A stretch of 64,000 nucleotides of DNA from Adiantum capillus-veneris (Eukaryota; Streptophyta; Polypodiopsida; Polypodiales; Pteridaceae): contig CM043948.1 in NCBI GenBank assembly GCA_014529385.2, positions 19,588,951-19,652,950 of the forward strand. The letters are read 5' to 3'. Shown here piece after piece: positions 34,176 to 45,018 of the stretch; position 1 is the stretch's first letter; the number at the start of each line of letters is the position of its first letter. The notes beneath the pieces are model-generated. The model saw nothing but the letters and a program-made list of their open reading frames with translations, was not told the origin of the DNA and did not search any database. The translations under genes were made by a program, and so were the position numbers.

Positions 34176-34650
34176 CTCTATCTCACAGCAAAGGCAAAAG
34201 GCTACTGCGGATAAGCACAGAAGAGCCCAAGCCTTTAAAGAAAATGATTGGGTCTTGCTTAAATTTCCCAAGGCTCCATTGAGGCACACGGGCAAGAATC
34301 CTACGGGACACCAAAAGTACTATGCTATGTTAGCAAAAAGGTACTATGGTCCCTTCGAGATTCTTCGACCAATCAATGAGATGGCCTACCAACTCAAGTT
34401 GCCTAGCCATTGGCTCATACACAATTATTTTCATGTGGGCCTACTAAAGCCTTACAAAGGAGAGCCACCTCAAGAACCAACTATTGAAGACCCACCGGAG
34501 ATCGAGGACCAAGAAGAGGTGCTGCAGCCCGAGTCCATTCTCCGACATGAAGATAAGGTATTAAGATGTGGTAAGACTATCCGATGATATCTTATTAAGT
34601 TAAAGAATTCTCCTTTTGAAGATGCTAGATGGATGCAAGGCATACAATGA
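34176..34650 (+). pseudogene. Element A integrase C-terminus with chromodomain
   Basis: It resumes the integrase at [18 protein letters not shown] directly after the C element. A GPY/F-type module follows ([36 protein letters not shown]), then a chromodomain-like end with [18 protein letters not shown], a TGA at 34585-34587, YLIKLKNSPFEDARWM and a final stop. Chromodomains steer integration toward marked chromatin. This fixes A as a chromovirus. The internal TGA removes the last third of the domain. Confidence 0.85.
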
Positions 34651-35052
34651 AAGGATAACCTAAACCTTGTCAATGTTTACAATGCTTCCCTAGAGTACGA
34701 AAATGTACAAATGTTTAAAATGAACAAAGTTTTTGTCTTATAAGACTCTCTTTTTCTTTATTGTGCACAAAGGTTAAGTAGTATGCATGCTTAGAATCAA
34801 GTTTGCGGAGACGACGTCTCCCAAACACCAAGTAGAGCTTGTCACTCTACTATGGAAGATTGATAGGACTAATGCGTAGACATGCTTGCGGCACCTTAGG
34901 CTTTCAAGCCCTTTATGGATTAGCCATCCATTCTGGAACGATGTCATAGAGTAAGATAGGGATCCTCTACCCGCTAGAAAAAGGACTAATGAATAGGCTT
35001 TATCTTCTCTACCCCATAGTCGAGGATGAGTATGATTTCAAGAGAGAGGTAA
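34651..35052 (+). other. Element A 3' untranslated region and polypurine tract
   Basis: About 400 non-coding bases; AAGAGAGAGGTAA at 35040-35052 is a purine tract directly before the 3' LTR. Nothing else recognised. Confidence 0.75.
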
Positions 35053-36643
35053 TGTCATAATAACTAATATCTAATTCTCCTAAAGGATTTTCTAATGTTA
35101 AACTGATCATTTAATACGAGGAAGTGCCATGGGAGAAAAAGCTAGAATATTGGTTAAGCTGGTAGACCGGCCACAGTAGGGATCCGAAGGAGGGGAAATA
35201 GGGATCCAAAGGGGGGGCCATTTGCAAAAGAGCAATGTGCAACAATGGGCTTCAAAGACCCTAAGGTTCAGCCCATTAAGACTTTCAAAATGCTAAGGTT
35301 CCAAAATTCAAAGGTGATTACGTCCAAATGGTCAATCTTAGTGAAATTGGATGCTTTGTGAGTGTACATAAAAGTCTTCAAGACTCCAACATAGGAGGGG
35401 GCGAGCCCTGTAAGTAGGAGATGGGAGAGAAACACACACACACACAGGATCCCTTTACACAAAGGGAATAGGGGACACATGTGAGCTCCCTAGCCCAGTT
35501 GCCCACAAGGTGCACTCAAATCCTATTGGGTGGCCATAGAGGTGGACCAATGAGAATTAGGCTAGAGTAATTCTAGTTTAATTCATTTAAAAATACTTGA
35601 TAAAAGAACCAATAAGAATTAAGCTCTCTTGAAGTCTATTGGACAGTCTCCCAAGGGGTCCAATGAGCATTCAGAAGCCCAATGGCTAACCTGATTCTTA
35701 TTGGCCAGAAGACAAAGGGGTCCAATGAGAGATTAATTGATTTATTTAATTACCTAAAACTCTCACAAAAGGGGAAAGGGAGACACATGTCACAAGGCTA
35801 TCACTTATGCTTCTCAATTTTCATTGGCTAAGTTTTATAGGGTCCAATGGGGTGCCAACATGAGTAAATTGCAAGAGAGGTCGACCAAGACAGAGGGGGG
35901 GCTGGTTTTGGCAAGGCATTATCACACACACACTCACACAATATCATGTGTGAAGCAAGAAGACTCTCTCTCTCCTTCTCAAGCTTTAATGGAAATCTCA
36001 TCATCTAGTCCAAGCTTGTGAGAAGGGAGGTCTACACCAACAACTCTTGGCTTTGTGATGCAAATCCAACCAAGAGCCAAGCTTCGATACATGCTCAACT
36101 CCTCTACCATGCTAATTACTAATCTATGCTAAGATTTTATGAGTGATTATGTGAGGAGATATAATTGTTTCTCGTAAGACTACTCCTTCTTCCTCTCAAT
36201 CTACTCTCATACCCCGGTAGCTATCACCATCTTTGAAGGTATATGAGGTCTTGGGTCTGAAACCATGAGGGAATTGATGTTGTGTTTTATAAGTGTGTGC
36301 ATGGTGCTTGAAGCCTTCATCTTCATTGCACCATCAAGTTATGGAAGGAACACAAAGTATTGTATTGTAAACTGTCTCCCTCGATGGGGGAAACCTATAA
36401 TACAAAGCCTTTTGGAAGGGGGACCGACTCCATGTAAATCCGGTCCTCAACTGTTGTCAATAGCTTAATTGCTCTCTCTTTTGAAGTATTGTTCATGCCT
36501 ATCTAGCTAGGTGTTATGATTTTTGTTGCTGTCTCCATCCAAGCACTCTTGCTATGCTCATTAGGATTCCATTCTGATGAGATTCTCACTATTTTTATGT
36601 TATTTTCCGCTACACACAAGTTACTAGGTCATTAACTTATACA
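35053..36643 (+). repeat. Element A 3' LTR
   Basis: TGTCATAATAAC to CTTATACA, homologous to 46-1694 but with short CA and CT tracts. CTATA (36644-36648) follows, matching 41-45. Confidence 0.93.
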
Positions 36644-36648
36644 CTATA

Positions 36649-36825
36649 TACATCCATGTATAGTATTTTTGGCTGGATTGCTCCATTTTCTAACCTTTTA
36701 AGCATGAAAGTTGTATTTTTTACATATGTACACACACACACACACACCCAGAGGCTCATCTTTGGTGTTTGTTCTCTGTTTCTTGTTGTACCACATTAAT
36801 TAATGGAATATATACTCGAGTAGGA
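36649..36825. other. Spacer between elements A and E
   Basis: AT-rich sequence with (CA)n at about 36729-36747. No gene seen. Confidence 0.6.
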
Positions 36826-37796
36826 GCCAATCATTTTCTTTTAATGTTAAGGCCCTTCTGTGCTTATCAACAAAGCCTTTTGCCTTTGTTGAGAGATTGA
36901 TATAGCCTCCTTAATCTTTTGGAAAGATTCTTGTAGGTCACAGCTATACTCATCAGTAGCAATGAAGATCTTTCCATGTACTTTAAGTAGTAAGGGACTT
37001 TTAGGTCTTACCTCTATGATCTCAAAAGGTGCCTTTCTCGTAGTAGCATGGACAATATTATTATAGGTTTACTCTACAAGGGGTAAATACTTATCCCATT
37101 GTGAGCATTGATCTACTTCTGTAACATAAGTCTTTGATAGATTGAGAATTGTAAGATTGGCTATCTCACTTTGGCCATCCATTTGTGGGTGATAGGCCAA
37201 AGAAAAATTCAATCTTGTACCTAGATTTTCAAAGAGACCTTTCTGAAATTACTGGTCATTCCAGGATCTCTATCTGACATGATGGATGTTGGTAATCCAT
37301 CGTGTTTGAAAATTTGTGATATAAAGAGAGTTGCCATTTAATGTGCCTTGAATAGTCTTTTTGATAAGAATAAAGTGTGCTTGCTTGCTAAACCTGTCGG
37401 CTATTGTCCATATCCCTGTATTCCCATGGATAGACTTAGGTAATCCAAAGATAAAATCCATGGATATACTCTTCCATGGTGAAGTATGGATTGGAAAGGG
37501 TTGGAGTAACCCAAGTTGCTTCCCTCTATCATACTTGGTCTTTTGGCATACCAGACATTTTGAAACATACTCTTGTATGTCTACTTTCATGGTAGGCCAA
37601 TAGAAGTACATCTCTACTCCTCAAAGAGTAGGCTAAATGCCTCTATGTTCTACATAGGGAGGAGCATGAGATTCATACATAAATTTCTCACGAAGGGAGT
37701 AAGTAACACATAGCATGTTTCCATTGAGAAGATAACCATCTTGTAAGGTGAATGGTTCCTCTCTTTTCCCTAAGGCAAGGGTTGACATTATGTCTT
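36826..37796 (-). pseudogene. Fragment E: integrase of an A-like chromovirus
   Basis: On the - strand: GKREEPFTLQDGYLLNGN, the zinc region (VSKCLVCQKTKYDRGKQLG), core motifs SMDFIFGLPKSIHGNTG, MSDRDPGM and YHPQMDGQSE, then APFEIIEVRPKSPLLL and [18 protein letters not shown]. It parallels A at 20760-21617 and 34176-34230 but has its own differences. It is broken by frameshifts, stops at about 36826 before the chromodomain, and is cut at 37797 by the F LTR. No LTR of its own is in view. Confidence 0.85.
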
Positions 37797-38410
37797 TGTT
37801 GATGGATACACCGCGAGTGGATGCTAGCATAACAAGAACAAGACCAAAAATTCTATGTCAACCAAGGACGAAACTGAACCCATAGGTGCATGGAAACAAG
37901 GAGATGGGCATCAATCACCTACTCAACCTTCTGAGACAATCTCTACTCAAGGAAATGAAATATAGATGTCCTACGTGCTTGTCAATGCCGCTCAACCTAC
38001 AATGCTCATACTATCAGAAACTAGACCAAACACACTCAAAAGTCACGAAACTTATAGGAAATACTGTTTTCGAGAGGTCATTATCCGATGGACTCTGACT
38101 CAATAACCTACCTAGAACCGCCTTGTGCGACAATTGTGTATGAAGACAGGCAACAAAATGCAGGTCACCACTTTTCGATTTGTATGATCCTAATATGTAG
38201 CTCTACTTGCCATGAACCCACATGTATAAGGGAATCACCAATCGGATACAGTTTGCAAGAAAACTCACCCAGAAGCTTGTAAGATCTTGCTTTGCAAAAT
38301 GACACCAGAATGTGCAAGCTTGGTGTTGGATTGAATCCCTAGCTGTTGTTAACACATTGGTGGTGTCTCTTTTGCAATGGAAGCTCCATAAAGTGCGCAA
38401 GCAATAGAAG

Positions 38411-38487
<77 letters not shown>

Positions 38488-38695
38488 ACACATCACACAA
38501 TAAACATAAGATTAGATTAGTTCAAAAATTATATCTTAGGGTTACAAAAATTGGCCTATATACAATTCCTCCTTAGAGGCTGGTTCTCACCAAGAACATT
38601 GGCCGCTTAAACCATTACAAAATGTCATGTTGATTCTAAAAAATAAGTGATACAAAAAAGTTGGGAAAGGCTTCTTTTGTGTTCAGCCACCATCA
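37797..38695 (-). repeat. Element F 3' LTR
   Basis: Complete by TG/CA and PPT position, about 900 bp. It contains a long (CT)n at 38415-38485. Left of it GTCTT (37792-37796) would be the target duplication, but the partner is not found. Confidence 0.8.
38415..38485. repeat. (CT)n microsatellite in the F LTR
   Basis: About 70 bases of CT. The partner tract lies at about 44132-44185. Confidence 0.95.
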
Positions 38696-38715
38696 ATACT
38701 CCCGCCCTCCACGTC
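38696..38715 (-). other. Element F polypurine tract
   Basis: The - strand reads GGACGTGGAGGGCGGGAGTA just before the LTR start TGATGG. Confidence 0.65.
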
Positions 38716-39266
38716 CATGCCATCCTTGACATGAAGGTTCTTCTTCTCGTAGGCCATTTGGTTGATTTGTCTCTAGTGGAAATTGGGTGGCATGATCATC
38801 TTTAAGTATGACTCAAACCTAATATTGCCGATGCTGATTGTTGGGCCAAACATTTTGTTGTCACAGGTAAAAAAACCGGTGTAGAAAGCTTTTTCAAAAG
38901 TTTGCATGTGATAGCTTGGCAAAAACATCACTCACTGGTAGAAATGATGAAGCACTTGTGGTGATGGTTGAGTGGATATATCATAAGAGAGCTTGGTGAT
39001 AGTGTCACCCGTTGACAACATACTAGTGTCTGTGGATTTATAAGGCACGAACACTTCAATGCAAGCTAATAAGTTCTTGCAGATTTTTTTGAGCATCACA
39101 CATGTTAGGTCAGGAGAGCCAGTGAAAATATTAATGGCGCCCGTTAGGGTTTTCACCATAAGTGCCACTTATTCTCTCTTTGTGTTGCTTCTTTAGCATA
39201 GCTCAACAAAAGCTCTTGTAGAGTTTCTAGCTGCGTAGTCAGTTCCTCATTTTATTTTTGTAGCAC

Positions 39267-40032
39267 CTACTTTTGTTCACTCAATATTTCCTCTACTACT
39301 AGGAAGCCTTTGGCCATATGCACTCTTTGTATCTGCTCTAGCCTCAACTCCCATTGAAGTGCTGCTATTTGATATTCCAAGGCTTCTATAGCCTGGCTTT
39401 CCATTCTTGTGCTGGCTCTAGCCGCTCTTGGAGTTCCTCGTAGTCTCCGTATGGTAAGCTCTTGGAGTGCTAATTTATCTTTGAGCTCCACTACCTTGTC
39501 ACGAGCCAACTCTAGATCCTCTTCAGTTTGCTACTTGCCCTCTTGCAGAGTTTCTATCTCTACAACCTCACTCTTGCAGAGTGAGGTTGTCTCTCTCTAC
39601 CTCTACTTCTTGCAGTGCTTTCCATTGAATTTCTTGTTCCTTCTCAACAGCTTCACCTTTGTGCATATATCCTTGTAACTTGCTTTGCAGGGTGAGCATC
39701 TGGTTAAATTTTCTTCTCTTGTGTGGAGTATACTATTTTCTTCTGTTAGAGTGAGGGTTTCGGTTTGCACTCTCTCAAGGAGTTGGTGTGCAACTTGCAC
39801 ATCATCTTCATTTTCCGCCACTATGCTCATTCTTCTGGAGTGCTCTCCCTTGAGGTACTAATAGAGCCGGTCTCCATTCATGGACTCTTGATGGCGAGAG
39901 ATCTGATTCATGTATTCTAGTAAGGGTAACTCGAGCTTGAAATTTGCCATCCATCAATTCTTTTTTCTTTGTTCCTGATGGGATTGGTGTGCCATATGTT
40001 GATTTGGAGGCTTCTGCAAGGGTGTAGCCCAC
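39267..40032 (-). pseudogene. Element F coiled-coil-like frames
   Basis: Two successive - strand frames. One reads DDVQVAHQLLERVQTETL and on; the next reads VVELKDKLALQELTIRRLRG and EALEYQIAALQWELRLEQIQ. Spaced L, I, V, E, K and Q suggest a coiled coil, which some large plant gypsy gag or extra-ORF proteins have. Stops separate the frames. I do not recognise a family and assign no function. The + strand shows short repeated CTTGCAGAG segments at about 39544-39620 that may reflect slippage. Confidence 0.45.
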
Positions 40033-41340
40033 TTCAAGAAGATCCTTCTAGATTTGTTGCCCGGGGGATTCACTCTATATATAAAACAAGACGCCATCTG
40101 CGAATGGACAACTTTGATAAAACCCCTATATACAACTCATATTAAGGGATATGACCCCCCCTTTCTATGCGTATACGACAATCAATGAAGAAAACTATCA
40201 TACCTATATCTTACATATAAAACTTAGGTCTCACATGATCTAACTGAGTAAAACTAGTCAAAGAGTGTGTAGCATAGTCACTGGCAACGTACTAAGGAAC
40301 TACTTCTATTGATAACTAGATGTACCATCAATGTGTCTTAGTTTGAATTTCAAACTATGTGCTCAATCAACCTGCACTTTGGCTACTCTTCTAGCTACTC
40401 GTCCAATTCTGACCTATCCAAAGCTGGTGTAAATCAACCCTTGACCTACTCCAAATGATCCCTTATCTATGACCCGCTTCATGTAAACTTTGATGCATAA
40501 CTTGATAAAAAAAAATTCCCCAAAATTCATTTGAGGTCAACTACACATCAGTGACCAATCGTTACCAGTAATCAACTTGGGTCAGCCCCCCCCCCCCCCA
40601 ATAAATATGATACCCCCCTCCCTTATTTTAGAGCTTGGGAGATAAATTTTTGGGGGCCTTCCCCTAGCTTATACGCTTATGTTACTTGTAAAAAAAAAAC
40701 CCCTCCCCTGCACTTACATGGTGCTATAAGTTTTGCATGGTGAATCCTGGGATTTTTTGTCTTGCCTCTTTTGTCAATGGCACGCGTTCATATATTTTTT
40801 TAGCTTGAGATGTAGAGGGGTCTGGGCTGTGTGTAGTTTTCGTGGTGGTAGGAGGAGACACTAGTGACACTTCTGTCTTTTTTTCTCTTTTATTCTCCTC
40901 CGTCTTCTCCTCTTACTCTTTCTAATTAGCTCTTTCTTGGTGGTTGAGGATGTCCTCCTTGCTCGCTTATTCATTAAATTCGTTACGGGCACATCAACAA
41001 TATTGCCTTAGGGATCTCTTAAAGTGCCTTGATATAATATCATCCCTTTTGCTTCCACTGTGGCATCATCCATCCAAGCCTTAGTGGGATTGAGGATTTT
41101 TGGTGAAATGGTGAATGACTCTGCTGTAGCTATGATTTCCTTGAGGGCATGCTTATTCTTCTTTGATGGAGATTTGCTGGTATCCATTGATCTTGATTGC
41201 ACTCCAAGTTCAAAGTTAGCATCCTTTACAAAATCGGACTTTTAGTTACCTTTTAGCTACCCAAATGATTTCAAACTTGAACCATAAGCTAATTAGGACA
41301 TACACTTGCTTTCCACAAGAACAGAATTGCAATTTGTTGC
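40033..41340. other. Element F internal non-coding region
   Basis: No gene recognised. It has poly-C runs at about 40587-40600 and 40614-40620 and a 64-codon frame on the - strand (41008-41202) without known similarity. Confidence 0.5.
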
Positions 41341-41355
41341 TCATTTCATGCTGTG

Positions 41356-42146
41356 AGACATCATACATGTATGATGTCTATGTGCTCAAATTGAAGTAAA
41401 ACCTATCCTGTGCATAGCCCAGCTTGTACATCACATATATATGCTTGGTTTGATATTTGAATCAGGGTTGAGCTAAATTTTGGCTTATAGGCTCTATAGA
41501 GGTTCTGAAATCGGAAATTGGGTGTATTTGGATGATATGAGAATCAAATGGTTTGGCACTTAGTAAATGGACTTATTGGCACATAGTCCAAACATGGGTT
41601 TGTTCAAAACCTCTATTGGTGACCAATTTGGCACTGGAGACATCATACGCGTATGATGTCTTTTATCAACAAATGACTTTAGATTCATTGAGTATGATGT
41701 TTATAGCATATACATAGTGTTTGTGGCTTTTGAATTGAAATTGAGATTGAATGTGGGCATGAGAGGCCAAGAAAGGGTTTTGTGCATCCTTTTTCCGTAC
41801 TTGAGCAAAAATAGATCAAACAAGGTTCAAATGGAATGAAAATTGGTGGGAAGGCTTATGAGGATGTGATCAAGGTGCTAGTTACTCCAAGTTCACAACA
41901 TTAAGTCAATTTATGACGAGTAGACATCATACGCGTATGATGTCTACGTGATGTTTTTGGCCCAAACTGTGTGTAATGCTCAGATGTACTCAAAAGTGGA
42001 ATTGGTTGAGAGTGAGAAAATCTTGACCAAATGTATCCAAACTTGGTGAGGTGGCTTTTCATGAGGTGCACAATAGATCTGGATGCTCAATATGCTGCTA
42101 ACACTCTATTATGACAGAATTAGACATTATATGTGTATGATGTCTA
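41356..42146. repeat. Array of long palindromes, about 283-bp period
   Basis: Perfect palindromes built on CATCATACGCGTATGATG stand at 41356-41379 (centre CATG variant, 24 bp), 41638-41661 (24 bp) and 41920-41947 (28 bp), with an imperfect fourth at 42121-42146. Centres are 282, 284 and 200 bp apart. The sequence between shows only weak unit-to-unit similarity, so the palindromes are far better preserved than the units that carry them. Confidence 0.93.
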
Positions 42147-42149
42147 CTA

Positions 42150-43019
42150 TGAAAAAATGGGATTTTAAGAATTTGGGTATGAAGTAGATGCCTTGGACAT
42201 GCTAGTGCAACAAGCCTATCTAGCTCTGGTTCAACCTTAAAACACGTGTTTAGCATAAAAACTCCCTATTTGGTGTTTTAGTCTCCGAAATGGATTTTTG
42301 TCTTTGGAGATGACTTTTTGCAATTATTCTTCTTGAGATCATTCTACCAAGCTTGTAGCTGCAATAGAACACCTTCCCATGGCTCCGGTGCAACCTTGGA
42401 TTTTATGGATATCGTTTTTTGCAATTTGTCGCTCAATTTGCATCTTTTTGTGAGGAGAAGGACAAAGAAGATTTCCTTTGAGGTTTGACCATAAGTTTTG
42501 GTTGTTGATGATATGTCGACGATGCCTCTGAAGTTTGGTGGCAAACGGACGCCTCCCTTGGCAATGAAGGCCAAATGACTCTTTGCGTGTTCGAAGCCTA
42601 ACTCAATGGTTTGGTCTGCTTTTTCATAATAGATCCATGAGAAGGTTACATGGGCTCGTAGACATACTTGAGACGTAACTTCTCATGAAGTTTTGTGTTG
42701 TTTCAACAATCCGTTCTCGATTAACTTCTGTAGTGCCCGGAGAGATTAGGTTTTTCCGGTTGACCTAAACCCACATGGGAGGTCATAGAGGTGTTTTATT
42801 AGGTTAGGGTTAACCCCCTATCAAGTCTTGTAGCTATTAGGTTAGTGGTTGACGCGTTACAAGCCCGTTTCAATTTCTTTCTTGTGATGCCACATTGCCA
42901 TTTTTGGAGTTTTTCGCAACAAAGTGAGTATAGAACAAGAAGAGCATATGGTAACGAGTCTGCCTCTCATGTTGGGCGTCGGTTGGTGTGTTATGTGCAT
43001 CATAAAAACTAGTAGAAAG
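42150..43019. other. Element F internal region beside gag
   Basis: Non-coding or decayed; I see only short frames and no further palindrome of the array type. Confidence 0.5.
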
Positions 43020-43256
43020 TCATGCGCGCTCCCTGAACTCTTCTGCTTGGATCACTCTCAAGAATGCTGCCACATGGTCTCTAGGGTCTCTTTCCCCTGA
43101 ATATTTCTTGTTAGCCCAATTTCGGACTTGAGAAGGTTTAACAAGTCTGTGGTCTACTAGCCTTACTATAGAAACTCCTCGTCCTTCTCCTCTTACGGGT
43201 TCTTGTTCATGTCTCGATCTGGCATCGCATTCATGAAAAATGCTTAAGGGCCACAC
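43020..43256 (-). pseudogene. Element F gag-like fragment
   Basis: A 78-codon - strand frame with NWANKKYSGERDPRDHVAAF and FLRVIQAEEF. The pattern, a short F/Y-x-G-x-x-D-P-x-D-H segment followed by a helix, is the usual entry of plant Ty3/gypsy capsid domains. It lies about 250 bases downstream of the PBS, as expected for gag. It stops after REFRERA-like sequence; nothing further of the capsid is readable. Confidence 0.65.
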
Positions 43257-43490
43257 ACGGACTAGTTTACGCTTTTAACACCTCACAAATCATTACTACC
43301 TAGCTACACTAACTATAAAAAATTTGTTAAACGCCGATGACCTGGGAAAACTGTATGCCCACTCACACCTCCCCAAGATGTCGAAAGTCCTACCGTTAGA
43401 TTCTACCTAAAGTAAAGTAGTAAAATTTTGGCAAACACCAGAGAGACTTTTACCTTGTAGGGTTGGTCTAAGGTCACCTACCTAGGGCTC

Positions 43491-43511
43491 TCGTCCCCGC
43501 CAACAGCGCCA
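43491..43511 (-). other. Element F primer-binding site (Asp-tRNA-like)
   Basis: The - strand reads TGGCGCTGTTGGCGGGGACG one base from the LTR end; this resembles the TGGCGCCGTTGCCGGGGA site of Athila/Tat elements. Confidence 0.8.
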
Positions 43512-43512
43512 A

Positions 43513-44130
43513 TGTTGGCGAATATTTCGTGAGAGGACGCTATCATAGAAAGAACAAGACCAACAACTCTATTTCAGCCAAGCACGAAGCTCAACCCGTA
43601 GACGCATGGTAACAAGGAGATGGATGTCAATCACCTACTCAACCTTGTGAGACAATCTCTACTCAGAGAAACCAAATCTAGGTGTCCTACGTGCTTGTGA
43701 ATGTAGATCATCCTACAATGCTCACGCTATCCAAAACTAGACCAAACGCACTCAAAAAGTCACAAAACTCATAGTAAATACTCTTCTCATCACGAGGTCA
43801 TTACCTTGTGGACTTTGACTCGCTATCCTACCTAGAACTGCCCAGTGTGACAATCGCATATGAAGACAAGCAGAAAAATGCAGGTTGCCACTTTTTGGTC
43901 TGTATGATCCTAATATGTAGCTCTATTCTCCATGAATCCATAACTATAAATAAATCACCAATCAGACACGTGGTTTGCAAGAAAACTCACCCGGAAGCTT
44001 GTAGGAGCTCGCTTTGCGACAACATCAAAATCGTGCAAGCTTGGCATTGGATTGAAGCCCTAGCTATTGCTAGTGCATGGTGTCACTTTTGTAATGGAAG
44101 CTATGTAGAGTGCATATGGAAGAGAAGAAG

Positions 44131-44185
<55 letters not shown>
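43513..44185 (-). repeat. Element F 5' LTR, truncated
   Basis: It starts TGTTGGCGAATATTTCG on the + strand and aligns with 37797 to about 38485 through the (CT)n tract at 44132-44185. The remaining 210 bases of the partner LTR are missing here. Confidence 0.85.
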
Positions 44186-44188
<3 letters not shown>

Positions 44189-44189
<1 letters not shown>

Positions 44190-44316
44190 GTAAGGACATG
44201 GGTCCTACGGACAAGGCCACTGGCACGGCCAGATAGCTAGGGGGAGGCTATAAGATAGCACGAATGGGTGGAGGCTAGCACATTCATTACTCGTGCCCTT
44301 TCACTGGTATCCGAGC
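44189..44316 (+). repeat. LTR end fragment with Met-type PBS
   Basis: It ends CCCTTTCA at 44303, followed by C and then TGGTATCCGAGC (44305-44316), one mismatch from the Met-tRNA complement. The LTR start may be TGTAAGG at 44189, giving only about 115 bp, or may be lost at the junction with F. No second copy is seen. Confidence 0.5.
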
Positions 44317-44554
44317 TATTCTTGGGAAAGGGAAAAAGCGGGTTTGCATGTGCATGCAATGTGCACCCTCTCTCCCACGATTTGCAGACGCTACAAAAGA
44401 AGACATACACAGAGTTTTGTGCACACTGCGAGGAGACAGACCGCGGATAGTGACCACAATCGCCGCTCCTACACCCTCCGTAGTGTGCAACCAAGGCAAA
44501 CTCGATCGGCAACTCTACGACACTACGTACGTACAAAGGCCCTCCAAACCCTTG

Positions 44555-44623
44555 CATGAAGGAGGGTTGAACCCACCCCATGAGGGTAGGACGCCAACAC
44601 TCTATCATCCAAGCTATTGAGCC
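44555..44623 (-). other. tRNA-like segment with A and B boxes (SINE head?)
   Basis: The - strand reads GGCTCAA, TAGCTTGGATGATAGAG (A-box-like, 44616-44600) and, 26 bases on, GGTTCAACCC (B-box, 44573-44564). Length and spacing fit a tRNA body, but the acceptor ends do not pair and the T stem has a mismatch. It is therefore a decayed tRNA or a tRNA-derived SINE head rather than a working tRNA gene. Confidence 0.5.
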
Positions 44624-44639
44624 TTGTTGTGTATAACAA

Positions 44640-44964
44640 GGAAAGATAGCATACTTGAGTTCAAAAGGAAAGCTAGAAGGAAAGGAAAGCTACCAACTTC
44701 AAGGAAGTAGTTTCACCCTTACTTTTTACTTCTTAGAGAAAGACAAGTTTTCCTTCAAAAAATCTCTTTCTTCAAGGAAGAAGCTTCAAAGTGAACAAAG
44801 GCCTTCACAAAATGACGAGTATTTGTAAAGAATCAACGAAGGTGTTCTTAGGAAGAGTAAGACGTGAAGCGCTTAAATTTTCACAAGGTGAGGTTTACAT
44901 GCAATCAACAGTCACCGAGCATAAAAATCACAAAGACTTCAAGCTTTACAAGGTATAAGTTGAC

Positions 44965-45010
<46 letters not shown>

Positions 45011-45018
45011 ATTAATGT
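44640..45018 (+). other. G leader region
   Basis: Purine-rich repeats of AAGGAAAG and CTTCAAGGAAG type, and (CT)n at about 44969-45008. No gene. Confidence 0.6.

Larger units (their letters stand above)
46..36643 (+). mobile_element. Element A: Ty3/gypsy chromovirus, host of nested insertions
   Basis: The terminal repeats 46-1694 and 35053-36643 are clearly homologous, begin TGTCATAATAAC and end TACA. CTATA stands at 41-45 and again at 36644-36648, a perfect 5-bp target duplication. A tRNA-Met-like PBS follows the left LTR and a purine tract precedes the right one. Between them, in order and in the same orientation, lie gag with a CCHC knuckle, protease, RT, RNase H, integrase and a chromodomain, which is chromovirus order. 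Five insertions account for most of the 36.6 kb: 2324-3102, 3315-8546, 10073-18797, about 20018-20431 and 21618-34171. All coding blocks carry stops or frameshifts, so the element is dead. Confidence 0.93.
37797..44185 (-). mobile_element. Element F: LARD-like retrotransposon, minus strand
   Basis: The left LTR 37797-38695 (reads TGATGG to CAACA on the - strand) is homologous over about 690 bases with 43513-44185. A PBS of Asp type (TGGCGCTGTTGGCGGGGACG) follows the right copy, and a purine tract adjoins the left copy. The interior has a short gag-like frame (43020-43256), an array of palindromes and coiled-coil-like frames, but no protease, RT or integrase that I can find. It is either a large non-autonomous derivative or a decayed Tat/Athila relative. 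The right LTR breaks off at its CT tract. Confidence 0.8.

Noticed and set aside
38203-38576. Open frames on both strands across the CT tract
   Set aside because: Arg-Glu and Ser-Leu runs are only microsatellite translation within the F LTR.
40587-40620. Poly-C runs as a structured regulatory element
   Set aside because: Simple homopolymer tracts; no pattern of four spaced runs convincing for a quadruplex function, and possible sequencing uncertainty.
41356-42146. CRISPR-like array
   Set aside because: Repeats are palindromes about 283 bp apart in a plant retroelement; there are no short uniform spacers and no cas genes.
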